Assembly (NCBI GenBank): GCA_031254105.1
Contig: JAIRVB010000028.1
Coordinates: 1-63,326 of the forward strand
Direction of reading: 5' to 3'
DNA length: 63,326 nucleotides
Source: Chitinispirillales bacterium
GTDB taxonomy: Bacteria > Fibrobacterota > Chitinivibrionia > Chitinivibrionales > Chitinispirillaceae
Shown here: one piece after another, positions 42,216 to 50,444 of the stretch
How the letters are laid out: the number at the start of each line of letters is the position of its first letter
Position numbering within the stretch: position 1 is the first letter of the stretch
Translations under genes and position numbers: made by a program
Notes under the pieces: generated by a model
Seen by the model: only the letters and a program-made list of their open reading frames with translations
Databases searched by the model: none
Told to the model about the DNA's origin: nothing

Positions 42216-42905
42216 ATGAACAAGGAAATTTATGTTAAAGTAACAAATGACGGGCCTTATCTCGTTTATGGTATTCCTAAAATAGAACAAAAAATTATTG
42301 AGGCAGATGAACATGGTATATCAATAAGATATGGTAACGGCAAAACATTTGAGATTAAGTCTGACCCGTCCGCCCTTTGCCGTTGCGGAAAATCCCAAAA
42401 CGCGCCATTTTGCGATTCAACACACATAAAAGTCAAATTTAAAGGCAAAGAAACCACCGGGTTTGAACCTATTCTTGATGGCGCTGAAGAGTTCGATGGC
42501 CCAAACCTGACCCTTGCCGACAATCAGGATTTTTGCGCTTATGCCCGGTTTTGCGATGCCAAGGGAAGTATTTGGAAATTAATTTTTGAGGGCACTAAAG
42601 AATCGGATGACCAAACCGTAAAAGAAGCAAACAATTGTCCTTCCGGTAGACTGTTGCTCTTTAATAAGGAAGGCAAGCCGGTTGAACATGATCTGTCCCA
42701 ATCAATCGCAGCCATAGAGGACAGGGGCCTAGGGATCAGCGGTCCGCTTTGGATTCAGGGCAAGATAAGAGTAGAGAGCGAAGATGGCCAGAGTTATGAG
42801 ATCAGAAACCGCCAAACCCTTTGCCGCTGCGGCGCATCGGCCAGAAAACCTTTTTGCAGCGGATCGCACGCTTCTGTGGAGTTTAAGGCGCATTATCCGA
42901 AATAA
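42216..42905 (+). CDS. Double CDGSH iron-sulfur protein
   Basis: 229 residues. Two CDGSH-type 2Fe-2S sites. The first is CRCGKSQNAPFCDSTH (C55, C57, C66, H70); the second is CRCGASARKPFCSGSH (C203, C205, C214, H218). Both keep the three-Cys-one-His ligand set, though the D-G of CDGSH is altered in each (DS and SG). Between them, FCAYARFCD and ANNCPSGRLLLF are the divergent Fer4_19-like segment that accompanies such tandem CDGSH proteins. Predicted cytoplasmic redox or cluster-transfer protein. The start ATG follows AAAGGGGAA. Monocistronic by spacing. Confidence 0.93.
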   Translation: MNKEIYVKVTNDGPYLVYGIPKIEQKIIEADEHGISIRYGNGKTFEIKSDPSALCRCGKSQNAPFCDSTHIKVKFKGKETTGFEPILDGAEEFDGPNLTLADNQDFCAYARFCDAKGSIWKLIFEGTKESDDQTVKEANNCPSGRLLLFNKEGKPVEHDLSQSIAAIEDRGLGISGPLWIQGKIRVESEDGQSYEIRNRQTLCRCGASARKPFCSGSHASVEFKAHYPK

Positions 42906-43083
42906 TCATTTTTTCGCTTCCGAAGCCGCTTTATTACCCACTTCCAATGGAAATGACGTATTTTTATTATCTGCTCAGGTTACGATTGGCAGTAGCCAGC
43001 AAACAGATGTTGTACGCGAATTACTGCCTTATCACAGTTAAAGCCCTCAAAAATGAGTTTGGGGGTAGATTTCAGATGTTTTC

Positions 43084-43089
43084 GGAGGT
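43084..43089 (+). promoter_or_regulatory. Shine-Dalgarno site fixing a GTG start
   Basis: GGAGGT lies 8 nt before GTG 43098. The longer frame from ATG 43053 has no ribosome site, and its 15 extra residues lack family character. Confidence 0.6.
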
Positions 43090-43097
43090 GGATCTTA

Positions 43098-44366
43098 GTG
43101 TTGGAATGTATGTTAGGAAGTAGTATTGCGCTGAAAGTCCTTTTTTTCGCAGGCGCGTTTGTGGTAACAGGCGATTTTGCGGCGACACTGTTTACGATTC
43201 TTTACCAAAAAATTATCTACCGTAATATCAGATCAAAGTTCAACGCGTCTTACGCTCCCATGTGCAGCATTATCGTTCCGTGCAAGGGAATTCCTAAAAA
43301 CTTCGGAAACAATCTGCGCGGATTTCTTCAGCTTGAGTACTCAAACTATGAAGTAATATATGTTACCGAAAGCGCAAAGGATTCCGCCGTGCCGGAGATC
43401 CGTAAGATACTGACAGAAGACAAACGGGCAAAGTTTACAGTTGCGGGACTCGCGGAGTCCTGCGCGCAGAAAAATTACAACCTTCTTGCCGCCCTTAAAT
43501 TAGCCAGCGGTTCCTCTGAAGTTTTTGTGTTCGCGGACTCCGACATAAAGCCCGCAAAAGAGTGGCTTAAGGAGATCGTTCTTCCTCTTCAGAATAATAA
43601 AGTAACTGTAACCACCGGTTTCAGATGGCTAACTTCTACTGCGGGATCGGTTGGAGAATTGTGTCATTCATACATAAATATTTTCATATACACCTGTTTT
43701 TGCGCAGCCTGTTATTTTGGGGGTGTAGGGCTGTGGGGCGGATCCATGGCTATCAGGCGTAAAGATTTTGAAGAGCTTGCGGTAGCGGAAAAGTGGGCGA
43801 GCGCGGCTGTTGACGATATGAGTCTGTCGGCAGTGGCGTTCAAAAACAGACGCAAAGCGATGGTCGTGCCAAACTGCGTGACAGTCAGCGATGATCTGAT
43901 AGAAACAATGAGCGGCGCGACATCCTGGTTTGAAAGACAAATTATGTATTTAAAAGCATACCAGAAAGGGTTGTGGATCTTTACGCTTTCCTTAGTTACC
44001 ACGGCCGCTTTACTTCTTTGTCTGCTTCCCGCGGCAGTGTTGGGGGCGTTTTTGACCAATAATACCAATATGTTCTGGACTCTTGGCGGAGGTGTTTCAC
44101 TGTTTTTTATCGCAGGACATACTTTGGTTGCGATGCTCTACCCGCTCCTGGGGAAGATGCCGTACTTTGGCCGTTTTTTACTGATACAGCCTGTACTGCG
44201 CATGACCCATGTTATAGCTTACCTTAAAACATGGTTTACACACACGATTACATGGGCGGGTATCAAATATCAATTGTCATCTAACGGCGATGTTAAGAAA
44301 CTTGAACGTCCGCAGCCACAAGAGGTCGTTGAAAACGCTGTATTACCTGTAGAAGGGATATCGTAA
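43098..44366 (+). CDS. Membrane glycosyltransferase family 2/21 (ceramide-glucosyltransferase/HpnI-like)
   Basis: 422 residues. N-terminal TM (IALKVLFFAGAFVVTGDFAA), then a GT-A domain: SIIVPCKGIPKNFGNNLRGF, LEYSNYEVIYVTES, VFADSDIKP (DXD), LWGGSMAIRRKDFE and AVDDMSLSAVA. The Q/RXXRW element appears only as FERQIMYLK. Several C-terminal TM helices follow (FTLSLVTTAALLLCLLPAAV; FFIAGHTLVAML). This is the GT21-like plan of enzymes that glycosylate lipids such as ceramide or hopanoids. The actual acceptor is unknown. It begins an operon with purN, rnhB, a DUF1015 gene and a UPF0104 membrane protein. Confidence 0.85.
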   Translation: MLECMLGSSIALKVLFFAGAFVVTGDFAATLFTILYQKIIYRNIRSKFNASYAPMCSIIVPCKGIPKNFGNNLRGFLQLEYSNYEVIYVTESAKDSAVPEIRKILTEDKRAKFTVAGLAESCAQKNYNLLAALKLASGSSEVFVFADSDIKPAKEWLKEIVLPLQNNKVTVTTGFRWLTSTAGSVGELCHSYINIFIYTCFCAACYFGGVGLWGGSMAIRRKDFEELAVAEKWASAAVDDMSLSAVAFKNRRKAMVVPNCVTVSDDLIETMSGATSWFERQIMYLKAYQKGLWIFTLSLVTTAALLLCLLPAAVLGAFLTNNTNMFWTLGGGVSLFFIAGHTLVAMLYPLLGKMPYFGRFLLIQPVLRMTHVIAYLKTWFTHTITWAGIKYQLSSNGDVKKLERPQPQEVVENAVLPVEGIS

Positions 44367-45065
44367 ATGGCATTACGCTGCGCCGTATTCGCCTCAGGCG
44401 GCGGGAGCAACTTTCAGGCGCTGCTTGACCGCAGGACAAAGGGCGATCTGCATGTTGATTTTGTTTTGATGATAGGTAACAATAGCAAAGCTGCCGCTTT
44501 TGACCGGGCGCGGTCAAACAATATTCCCGCCCTGCATTTGGCGCCCTCTCATTTTGATGATGAAGAAAGTTACGCGCAGGCATTGACTGATGCGTTGGTC
44601 GAAGCAAAAGTCGAGCTAATTGTTTTAGCTGGTTACATGAAAAAGTTTCCCTCTCGGATTGTTAAAGAATACCATAACCGTATTGTCAATATTCATCCTG
44701 CTCTGCTTCCCGCTTTCGGCGGTAAAGGGATGTATGGCATTAATGTACACAAAGCAGTGCTTGAGTACGGCGCGAAGGTCTCAGGTATCACAGTGCATTT
44801 TGTTGATGAGGAATATGATCACGGCCCTGTGATAATGCAGGCGGCTGTGCCTGTTCTTGATGATGACAATGTTGAGACGCTGGCGGCACGTGTTCTTGAG
44901 GCGGAACATCAAAACTACTGGGTAGCTGTAGAGGCTATCGCTCAGGGACAGATTCGTGTCATCGGCAGGGAAGTTGTACATACAAAATTACGGATCTATC
45001 CTTACGAAAAGTCTGTTCCTTCTATGGCCGCCGAAAAGCAAAGTGTGTATGAAAAATACAAGTGA
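44367..45065 (+). CDS. purN: Phosphoribosylglycinamide formyltransferase
   Basis: 232 residues, slightly longer than E. coli PurN. It transfers the formyl group of 10-formyl-THF to GAR in purine synthesis. Motifs: AVFASGGGSNFQALLD, NNSKAAAFDRA, VLAGYMKKF, and the catalytic block NIHPALLPAFGGKGMYG, HFVDEEYDHGPVIMQ (catalytic Asn, His and Asp all present). The start codon follows the upstream TAA with no gap. The enlarged C-terminus (about 25 residues, basic) is not family-typical but intact. Confidence 0.96.
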   Translation: MALRCAVFASGGGSNFQALLDRRTKGDLHVDFVLMIGNNSKAAAFDRARSNNIPALHLAPSHFDDEESYAQALTDALVEAKVELIVLAGYMKKFPSRIVKEYHNRIVNIHPALLPAFGGKGMYGINVHKAVLEYGAKVSGITVHFVDEEYDHGPVIMQAAVPVLDDDNVETLAARVLEAEHQNYWVAVEAIAQGQIRVIGREVVHTKLRIYPYEKSVPSMAAEKQSVYEKYK

Positions 45066-45068
45066 GAT

Positions 45069-45704
45069 ATGAACAGCTTATACGAGTACGACATCACCGC
45101 CGCTCAAGGCACTCTAAGGGTAGCAGGAGTAGATGAAGTTGGGCGCGGCCCCCTGGCCGGCCCCGTAGTAGCAGCGGCAGTGATTCTCGATCTGAGTTCT
45201 CCTATTGACGGAATAAACGATTCAAAAAAGCTGAAACCAAAACGCAGGGATGAGCTTTACGAAAAAATTATCGCAAGCGGCTGCGTTTATGGCGTAGGAA
45301 TAGTAAGCCCGGAAGAGATTGATAAAATAAACATCCTGCAAGCTACTTTCCGCGCCATGAAACGGGCGCTTGAAAAACTTGAGGTTTTTTTTGATCTGCT
45401 GTTAGTTGATGGGAACCAATTAATAGCGGGGGTTGACAAAAATTTACAAAAAACTGTGGTAGGCGGCGACGCGGCAAGCGCGAATATCGCAGCTGCGTCA
45501 ATCGTCGCAAAAGTTACCCGCGACCGAATTATGGAAGAGCTGCACGAACAATATCCGGTTTATGATTTTGGCGGAAATAAAGGTTACGGTACAGAGCGGC
45601 ATAGGACCGCAATTACAGAGCATGGTTTGAGTCCTGTTCACCGCAAAACTTTTTGTGGTAACGGCGCGATACAAATGGATCTTTTTCATAGAGGAGTTAA
45701 GTAA
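45069..45704 (+). CDS. rnhB: Ribonuclease HII
   Basis: 211 residues. Removes RNA from RNA-DNA hybrids, including single ribonucleotides. The signature GVDEVGRGPLAGP holds catalytic Asp22 and Glu23. The other acidic ligands are in LLLVDGN and KVTRDRIM; INDSKKLKPKRRDELY and YGTERHRTAI are also typical. It starts 3 nt after purN stops and ends 2 nt before the DUF1015 gene, so it is cotranscribed. Full length. Confidence 0.97.
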   Translation: MNSLYEYDITAAQGTLRVAGVDEVGRGPLAGPVVAAAVILDLSSPIDGINDSKKLKPKRRDELYEKIIASGCVYGVGIVSPEEIDKINILQATFRAMKRALEKLEVFFDLLLVDGNQLIAGVDKNLQKTVVGGDAASANIAAASIVAKVTRDRIMEELHEQYPVYDFGGNKGYGTERHRTAITEHGLSPVHRKTFCGNGAIQMDLFHRGVK

Positions 45705-45706
45705 AA

Positions 45707-47017
45707 ATGGCTGATGTGAAAGCATTTAGGGGGTATCGGTTCGCAATTAACAAAGCGGATGAGCTTGGGGCGCATTGTGCGCCTCCATATGATATGATTG
45801 ACGAAGCGTTGATCGATACGCTCTACGCTAAAGATCCGCATAATGTTGTGAGAATTACACAAAACCGAAAAGAAACCTCTGACAGCGCCAATAAAGACCG
45901 CCACGTGAGAGCAGCAGCCTTTTTAAAAGAATGGATTGATAAAAAAATTATTGTTCAGGACGACAGCGATTCCGTTTATATATACAGGCAGCAATTTACG
46001 GCCGAACAAAACGGACAAATCGTTTCGCATGAACGCACAGGTATCTGCGTACTTGTGAAATTAGTTGATTTTGAAGAACAGGTTGTGCTTCCGCACGAAT
46101 ATACTCTTTCCGGGCCAAAACAGGACCGCTACGAGCTAATGGAAACTACCAACGCCAACACAGGACTGATTTTTGGACTTGCCACAGATGACAATGGTGA
46201 GTTTTATACAATGATCCGCAAGATAATGGACTCCGCTTCTCTTGCGGGAACATTTACCGATGAAAACGGTGTTGTTCACACTCTTTACCGCAACGTCGAT
46301 ACAGCGCTTATCTCTCAAACAGCCGCGTTGATGAAGAGCCGCAGTATCCTGATCGCCGATGGTCATCACAGATATGAAACCGCTCTCAGGTTTTACAGAG
46401 ACCGGAAAAATGAAGCTTTCTCACATGTCATGATGACGCTTGTATCTATGGCTGATCCCGGCCTTGTGATTCGGCCCTTTCACCGTTTAGTGCGCAAGAG
46501 TAATCAGGGCAGAGTTGTAAACGATATGAAAAGTGAACTTGCCAAATACTTTGATTTGGAACCATTAGGAAAAATATCAACTGAAATTGTTAACGAAACC
46601 ATTGCGAAAAAAGCCGCAACTGAAATTGTCTTTTGGGACAGCGCGTCAGGTGATTTAACGGGCTTGCGCCTTAATGTCGGCGGCGAAGAATTTTTGTCAA
46701 AGACTATGCCGGAACGCTCCGGCAACTGGAAACGCCTCGATGTATCTAAGATAAACGCGATCATCATAAACGGAATTCTGGAGCTTCCTCTTGACGGTCA
46801 TGTACTTCATGACATTGTAAACTACGCAAATGATGTCAGCTCCGGCGCGCTGCCGCTTACAAAACAGGCAAACGATTTTTATGGAGGGTTTTTTATCAGA
46901 CCTGTTTCCATATCCGTAATAAACGAAACTGTAAAAGGCGGAGAGCGGATGCCGCAAAAATCAACCAACTTTTTCCCTAAGCTTTATTCAGGCCTTGTTT
47001 TTAACAAAATGATGTGA
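45707..47017 (+). CDS. DUF1015 family protein
   Basis: 436 residues. The DUF1015 pattern is clear: GYRFAINKADELGAHCAPPY, NVVRITQNRKE, the ADGHHRYETALRFYR block and a C-terminal TMPERSGNWKRLDVSKINAI. Homologues are annotated as HTH/ParB-like or phosphatase-like, but the function is not settled. The His-rich ADGHHRYET motif hints at a metal or nucleotide site. GAGGAG precedes the ATG. It is in an operon with rnhB and the UPF0104 protein. Confidence 0.93.
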   Translation: MADVKAFRGYRFAINKADELGAHCAPPYDMIDEALIDTLYAKDPHNVVRITQNRKETSDSANKDRHVRAAAFLKEWIDKKIIVQDDSDSVYIYRQQFTAEQNGQIVSHERTGICVLVKLVDFEEQVVLPHEYTLSGPKQDRYELMETTNANTGLIFGLATDDNGEFYTMIRKIMDSASLAGTFTDENGVVHTLYRNVDTALISQTAALMKSRSILIADGHHRYETALRFYRDRKNEAFSHVMMTLVSMADPGLVIRPFHRLVRKSNQGRVVNDMKSELAKYFDLEPLGKISTEIVNETIAKKAATEIVFWDSASGDLTGLRLNVGGEEFLSKTMPERSGNWKRLDVSKINAIIINGILELPLDGHVLHDIVNYANDVSSGALPLTKQANDFYGGFFIRPVSISVINETVKGGERMPQKSTNFFPKLYSGLVFNKMM

Positions 47018-47021
47018 GAAA

Positions 47022-48122
47022 ATGAGCATTATCAAAAAATATTCGAAATTTTTTCAGCTTGGCGCCGGATTCGTTTTGGCAGGGGCCGGTCTTTACATTT
47101 TCTTCGGTAAATCGGGTGAAGGTGAAGACGCGGTACTTCCCTCGCTTATGCGGGAACTTTCAAACACCAGTATTGCCGCCATAGCCATTTGCGCTATTTT
47201 GTCTATCGTCACTTTGTGGCTGAGAGCGTTAAGGTGGCATATTATGCTTCCGGAAAATGAAGCGGGCGCTCACAAACGCGGACTATTCCCGATTGTTACA
47301 ATAGCGTTTATGGTAAATAATATTCTCCCCGCGCGTCTTGGCGAGGCGGCGCGTGTTGTGCTGTTATGGAAACGAAACGGGTTCCCGGTTGCAACAAGTA
47401 TCGGCTCGTTGATCCTTGAAAGACTGCTTGATGTTATGGTATACGCCTCGTTTTTTTTCATTCCGGTATTTCTTTCGCCGCAAATCGCAGCCAAACTGCA
47501 AAGTGAAGTTCACCCCGCCGCGATGCTTGTTGCCGCAGGCGCGGCTGCCGGATTTGCGGCTGCTGCCGGGCTGCTGTTTCTCTACGTTCTTAAACCACAA
47601 TGGTGGCGGTCTGCGGCAGGAAAATTCGGCGGCCGGTTACCCTCAAAAATCAGTTCTAAGGGCGCAAGTATCGGTTCGCAGCTTCAATCGAATCTTGATT
47701 GGGCGTTTTCTAAACGTAAAGTTATAAAAGTAACGTTTCTTTCTTATGCCGTAGGATTTTGCTACAGCGCAATACTTTTTGTGCTTGCGTCACAATGGAA
47801 AACATTTGGAATTTTAGAAAGCATGTTCGGGCAGGCCTTTGCCTCTTTTGGTTCGGCGATTCCGCTTGCGCCCGGATTTGTCGGTACGCTCCATGCCGCT
47901 TTAAAAATGGGACTCACCCTCACAGGCATTGATCCGGGCAAAGCGATGGCAATGGCTGTACTTTATCATGCTCTGCCTTATGTCGTCACTGTAGCGGCAG
48001 GTCTCTTTTTTCTGTTTAGTCTGAATATCAAATTTAAGGATATTACTCAAAAACCGGTTAATGAACCGCAGAATGTAAACCCGGAGGCTCAGGCAAGGGG
48101 ACAAGCAGAGAATCCTGAATAA
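47022..48122 (+). CDS. UPF0104 / lysylphosphatidylglycerol synthase-TM family membrane protein
   Basis: 366 residues, eight or nine TM segments. Family signatures: WLRALRWHIMLP near residue 65, NILPARLGEAARVVLLWKRN, and SLILERLLDVMVY. The late segment SFGSAIPLAPGFVGTLHAAL matches the conserved PxxPGxxG block. Better conserved than the paralogue at 6778. It is the last gene of the operon that begins with a GT21-like enzyme, so both UPF0104 proteins in this window are linked to a glycosyltransferase. The C-terminal 35 residues are hydrophilic, Asn/Pro/Glu-rich. Confidence 0.92.
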   Translation: MSIIKKYSKFFQLGAGFVLAGAGLYIFFGKSGEGEDAVLPSLMRELSNTSIAAIAICAILSIVTLWLRALRWHIMLPENEAGAHKRGLFPIVTIAFMVNNILPARLGEAARVVLLWKRNGFPVATSIGSLILERLLDVMVYASFFFIPVFLSPQIAAKLQSEVHPAAMLVAAGAAAGFAAAAGLLFLYVLKPQWWRSAAGKFGGRLPSKISSKGASIGSQLQSNLDWAFSKRKVIKVTFLSYAVGFCYSAILFVLASQWKTFGILESMFGQAFASFGSAIPLAPGFVGTLHAALKMGLTLTGIDPGKAMAMAVLYHALPYVVTVAAGLFFLFSLNIKFKDITQKPVNEPQNVNPEAQARGQAENPE

Positions 48123-48450
48123 CAATATGCTGTATATATAGTTTCTTATAGAAAATTCAACTCTCCGCCCCAAACATAACTATCAAATCTCGCGCTTTTT
48201 TGAGAGCCGGTAACGCGGATATTCGTTATGTTTAGTTTTTGCGCGTATCAGTCAAGAGCGGTCAGGTCTGCGTTTGTTGGAGTTTCCTCTATTGAGCAGC
48301 TTTTTCAATGCAGAGTCAGAGGTCACTTTCTATGCATTGCATAAAATGTTCCTTTTTTATAATGCGTACTTTGCAAGAAAGTATACTTTTTTGCTATCCG
48401 TACCTTACAATATAGTTTTTTGGTGTCTGAAGTAAGAAACTTTTTTGCAA
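48123..48450. other. Intergenic region without a gene
   Basis: 328 nt between the UPF0104 gene and the broken toxin locus. No coding frame of note. It holds the 12-bp palindrome AAAGTATACTTT (48378-48389) within a longer imperfect repeat (GTACTTTGCAA...TTGCTATCCGTAC), resembling an operator half-orphaned by decay. Confidence 0.4.
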
Positions 48451-48537
48451 TTATTCGTCAAAAACAACGGCAATATCTATATCGCTGTGTTCTATCATAT
48501 GTCGTAAAATATTTTCATCTCTGCCGGATTTAACCAT
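48451..48537 (-). pseudogene. Truncated HepT-like reading frame with an MNT-like end
   Basis: 28 codons on the minus strand. They overlap the stop of the MNT gene by 8 nt, exactly as hepT overlaps mntA at 5216. The N-terminus (MVKSGRDENILRHMIEH) reads like the start of a DUF86/HepT protein. The remainder (SDIDIAVVFDE) is instead the metal-binding strand of a nucleotidyltransferase, then stop. It is probably a recombination or deletion product. No HEPN motif remains. Confidence 0.5.
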
Positions 48538-48832
48538 ATATTTTCAATAACTCCTTTTTGATGCTTTTCTCAAAACTTGTGTTATCGCTGTCTTCTACAA
48601 CAACATCTATCTCCTTGTTCAGAGCGTCTTGGACTTCCAAACGGAAACCGCATAACTGGAGAAGCGTTTGTATCTTCTTGCCCTCTTTGATAAAAATATC
48701 TATATCACTTTCAGCCGTCGCGTCACCACGAGCATATGAACCAAATAAATATGCTTCCTCTATTTCGTATTTGTCAGCAATTTTTTCAAATAGCTGTTTA
48801 ATCTCGGCGATTGAGTATATTTTGCTGCCCAC
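48530..48832 (-). CDS. mntA: MntA-type nucleotidyltransferase, orphan copy
   Basis: 100 residues with the intact GSX10DXD signature (GSYARGDATAESDID). It is clearly paralogous to the copy at 4921: same length, same opening (KIYSIAEIKQLFEK versus KIYTIDEIKKRFEK) and same ending LKIYG/VKIYG. The partner HepT is reduced to 28 codons. An antitoxin without its toxin is harmless and may persist as a remnant or could act against the other HepT. It lies in an AT-rich patch. Confidence 0.88.
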   Translation of the reverse strand: MGSKIYSIAEIKQLFEKIADKYEIEEAYLFGSYARGDATAESDIDIFIKEGKKIQTLLQLCGFRLEVQDALNKEIDVVVEDSDNTSFEKSIKKELLKIYG

Positions 48833-49534
48833 AATTAATTACCTCATATCCTCTATCGTGTTTATAATTACGCCTGTTTCTGTGTAATAAAATATAATAG
48901 AATGGTACTTGAACTTGATGCTGTATTTTTATGAATATGGATGGGCAAATAACTTTTGCTGTTAACTTTTGAGATTGAAAAGATGCCGTTTTAAGCAGAC
49001 AGGTTTCAGCCTGTCCGCAAGCAAACCCGCATGCCTTGCTTCTACATTGAGAGGATTCAAGTATTCGATAAACTTTCATTGTTCAGCGGAAAGTTTATTT
49101 TCCAAATCTGCAGTTTTTGCTAATTTTAATAAGTCACGTATTTTGGACGGTATTTTTTCTTATTTCGACATACGGCAACAATGTGCTTTCAGGGCTTTTT
49201 CCACTACTTGATGACATTGAAAGCCAGCGTGTACATAAAGTTTCATTTTCAGCATTCCATGTGCGGCTTTTAAATCTGCATCGCGCCATTCGAGCCAATT
49301 GTTCAAGGTGCTTACTGGGCATTTCGCGTCTCAAGGCTAAAATATTCTTTTTATCAAAATAATTGATGCCGTTATGCTTACGCATGCATTGATGTTGATA
49401 GAAAGATGCAACTTGCGCGGACGGGTACCGTCCGTGGAGTGGGTGTTTGATCGAACGGCTCTTGTTGTTGACTTTTGGTTTCTGCAAGCCGAATATTTGA
49501 TGCGGTGAAGAGGATTTGAAGTATTATATACTTG
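48833..49534. other. Gene-poor region with hairpin repeat and unconvincing ORFs
   Basis: 702 nt. Short frames on both strands overlap here, and I support none as a gene. A perfect hairpin GACAGG-TTTCAG-CCTGTC lies at 48998-49015; a minus-strand reading through it (VEARHAGLLADRLKPVCLKR) looks like spill-over of a degraded repeat-bearing gene. A minus-strand frame at 49134-49487 has some protein-like character but no ribosome site or recognised domain. Probably the scar of lost genes. Confidence 0.4.
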
Positions 49535-50362
49535 CTACGCTTGTTTTTCGCACACAATGAATAAATAGTCGCCCAAACCACTACTATCATACTCTGGTTT
49601 GTTGATAATATTTTCCACTTCGCCACTTGAGCAATCCTGTCTTAATTTATTAAGACCTTTTTGAATATCTTCTTTGTCAGTAGCTTTAACTCTAAATAAT
49701 GACATATTGCTGCGAAAATTGTCATCAAGGTATTCTGAGGGATTGTGTTTTTGGCAATAAAGAAACTTATCTTTCAAGTCGCTACTGATTTCATATGGCT
49801 CAATTTTTAAGATTTTAAAACCGACTTTTTGAAGATTAGATTCAACAATATTAATATCGGATTTATAGCTTTTTAATTTTTCTATAGCTTTTGGGAAATA
49901 ATAGTTAAGCCAGTACCTGTCTATTTGAGCATGGGAGTTAGTAAATATAACAAACCGCCCACCATTGCGTAAAACATAAAATATTTTACTAAAAGCTACC
50001 AACCTCATTGTTCTCTCAATGTGATGAAGTGCGTTGATACAAAAAACACCGTCAAAAGAAGCTTCGAGAGATGGGGTATTTTCTGCTTTGCAATGTATCC
50101 AATCGTTAGGTTTCCTTTTTATCCCATTGGCTTTACATTTTTCACGCGCTTTTTCTAACATTACTTCCGATGGATCTAAGCTTACAATATTTTTATATCC
50201 AGCCCCAAGTAACCCTATGGTATAGTTGCCTGTACCGCAGCCTATTTCCAAATAATGACCAGATTCAATTGCATTTAAGAGGTTAATGACTCTTCCGAGA
50301 ATGTAACCATCTGCACATCTGGTATCATCATAATTGTGTCCTATATTATCATATAATTCCAC
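49535..50362 (-). CDS. Class I SAM-dependent methyltransferase
   Basis: 275 residues, starting at GTG 50362 with GGGAG upstream. The SAM-binding core is seen: YLEIGCGTGNYTIGLL (motif I), VSLDPSEVMLEKAREK (motif II acidic), FDGVFCINALHHI and VLRNGGRFVIFTNSHAQ. It belongs to the UbiE/Methyltransf_11/25 group. The C-terminal 100 residues are unusual for a small-molecule enzyme and could bind the substrate. The DNA is AT-rich with codon use unlike the core genes, suggesting acquisition. It lies 82 nt downstream of a membrane-protein gene on the same strand; the pairing is not one I recognise. Confidence 0.87.
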   Translation of the reverse strand: MELYDNIGHNYDDTRCADGYILGRVINLLNAIESGHYLEIGCGTGNYTIGLLGAGYKNIVSLDPSEVMLEKAREKCKANGIKRKPNDWIHCKAENTPSLEASFDGVFCINALHHIERTMRLVAFSKIFYVLRNGGRFVIFTNSHAQIDRYWLNYYFPKAIEKLKSYKSDINIVESNLQKVGFKILKIEPYEISSDLKDKFLYCQKHNPSEYLDDNFRSNMSLFRVKATDKEDIQKGLNKLRQDCSSGEVENIINKPEYDSSGLGDYLFIVCEKQA

Positions 50363-50444
50363 AAAAACACTCCCTAGATCATTTACTTATGTATATTGAA
50401 CATTAATAAAGAATGAACAAGGTTAAAAACGACCCTTGTATCAT

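Noticed and set aside
49134-49487. 117-codon minus-strand frame in the gene-poor stretch
   Set aside because: Looks somewhat protein-like but has no ribosome site, no recognised domain and overlaps plus-strand frames of similar quality; kept only as part of the region description.
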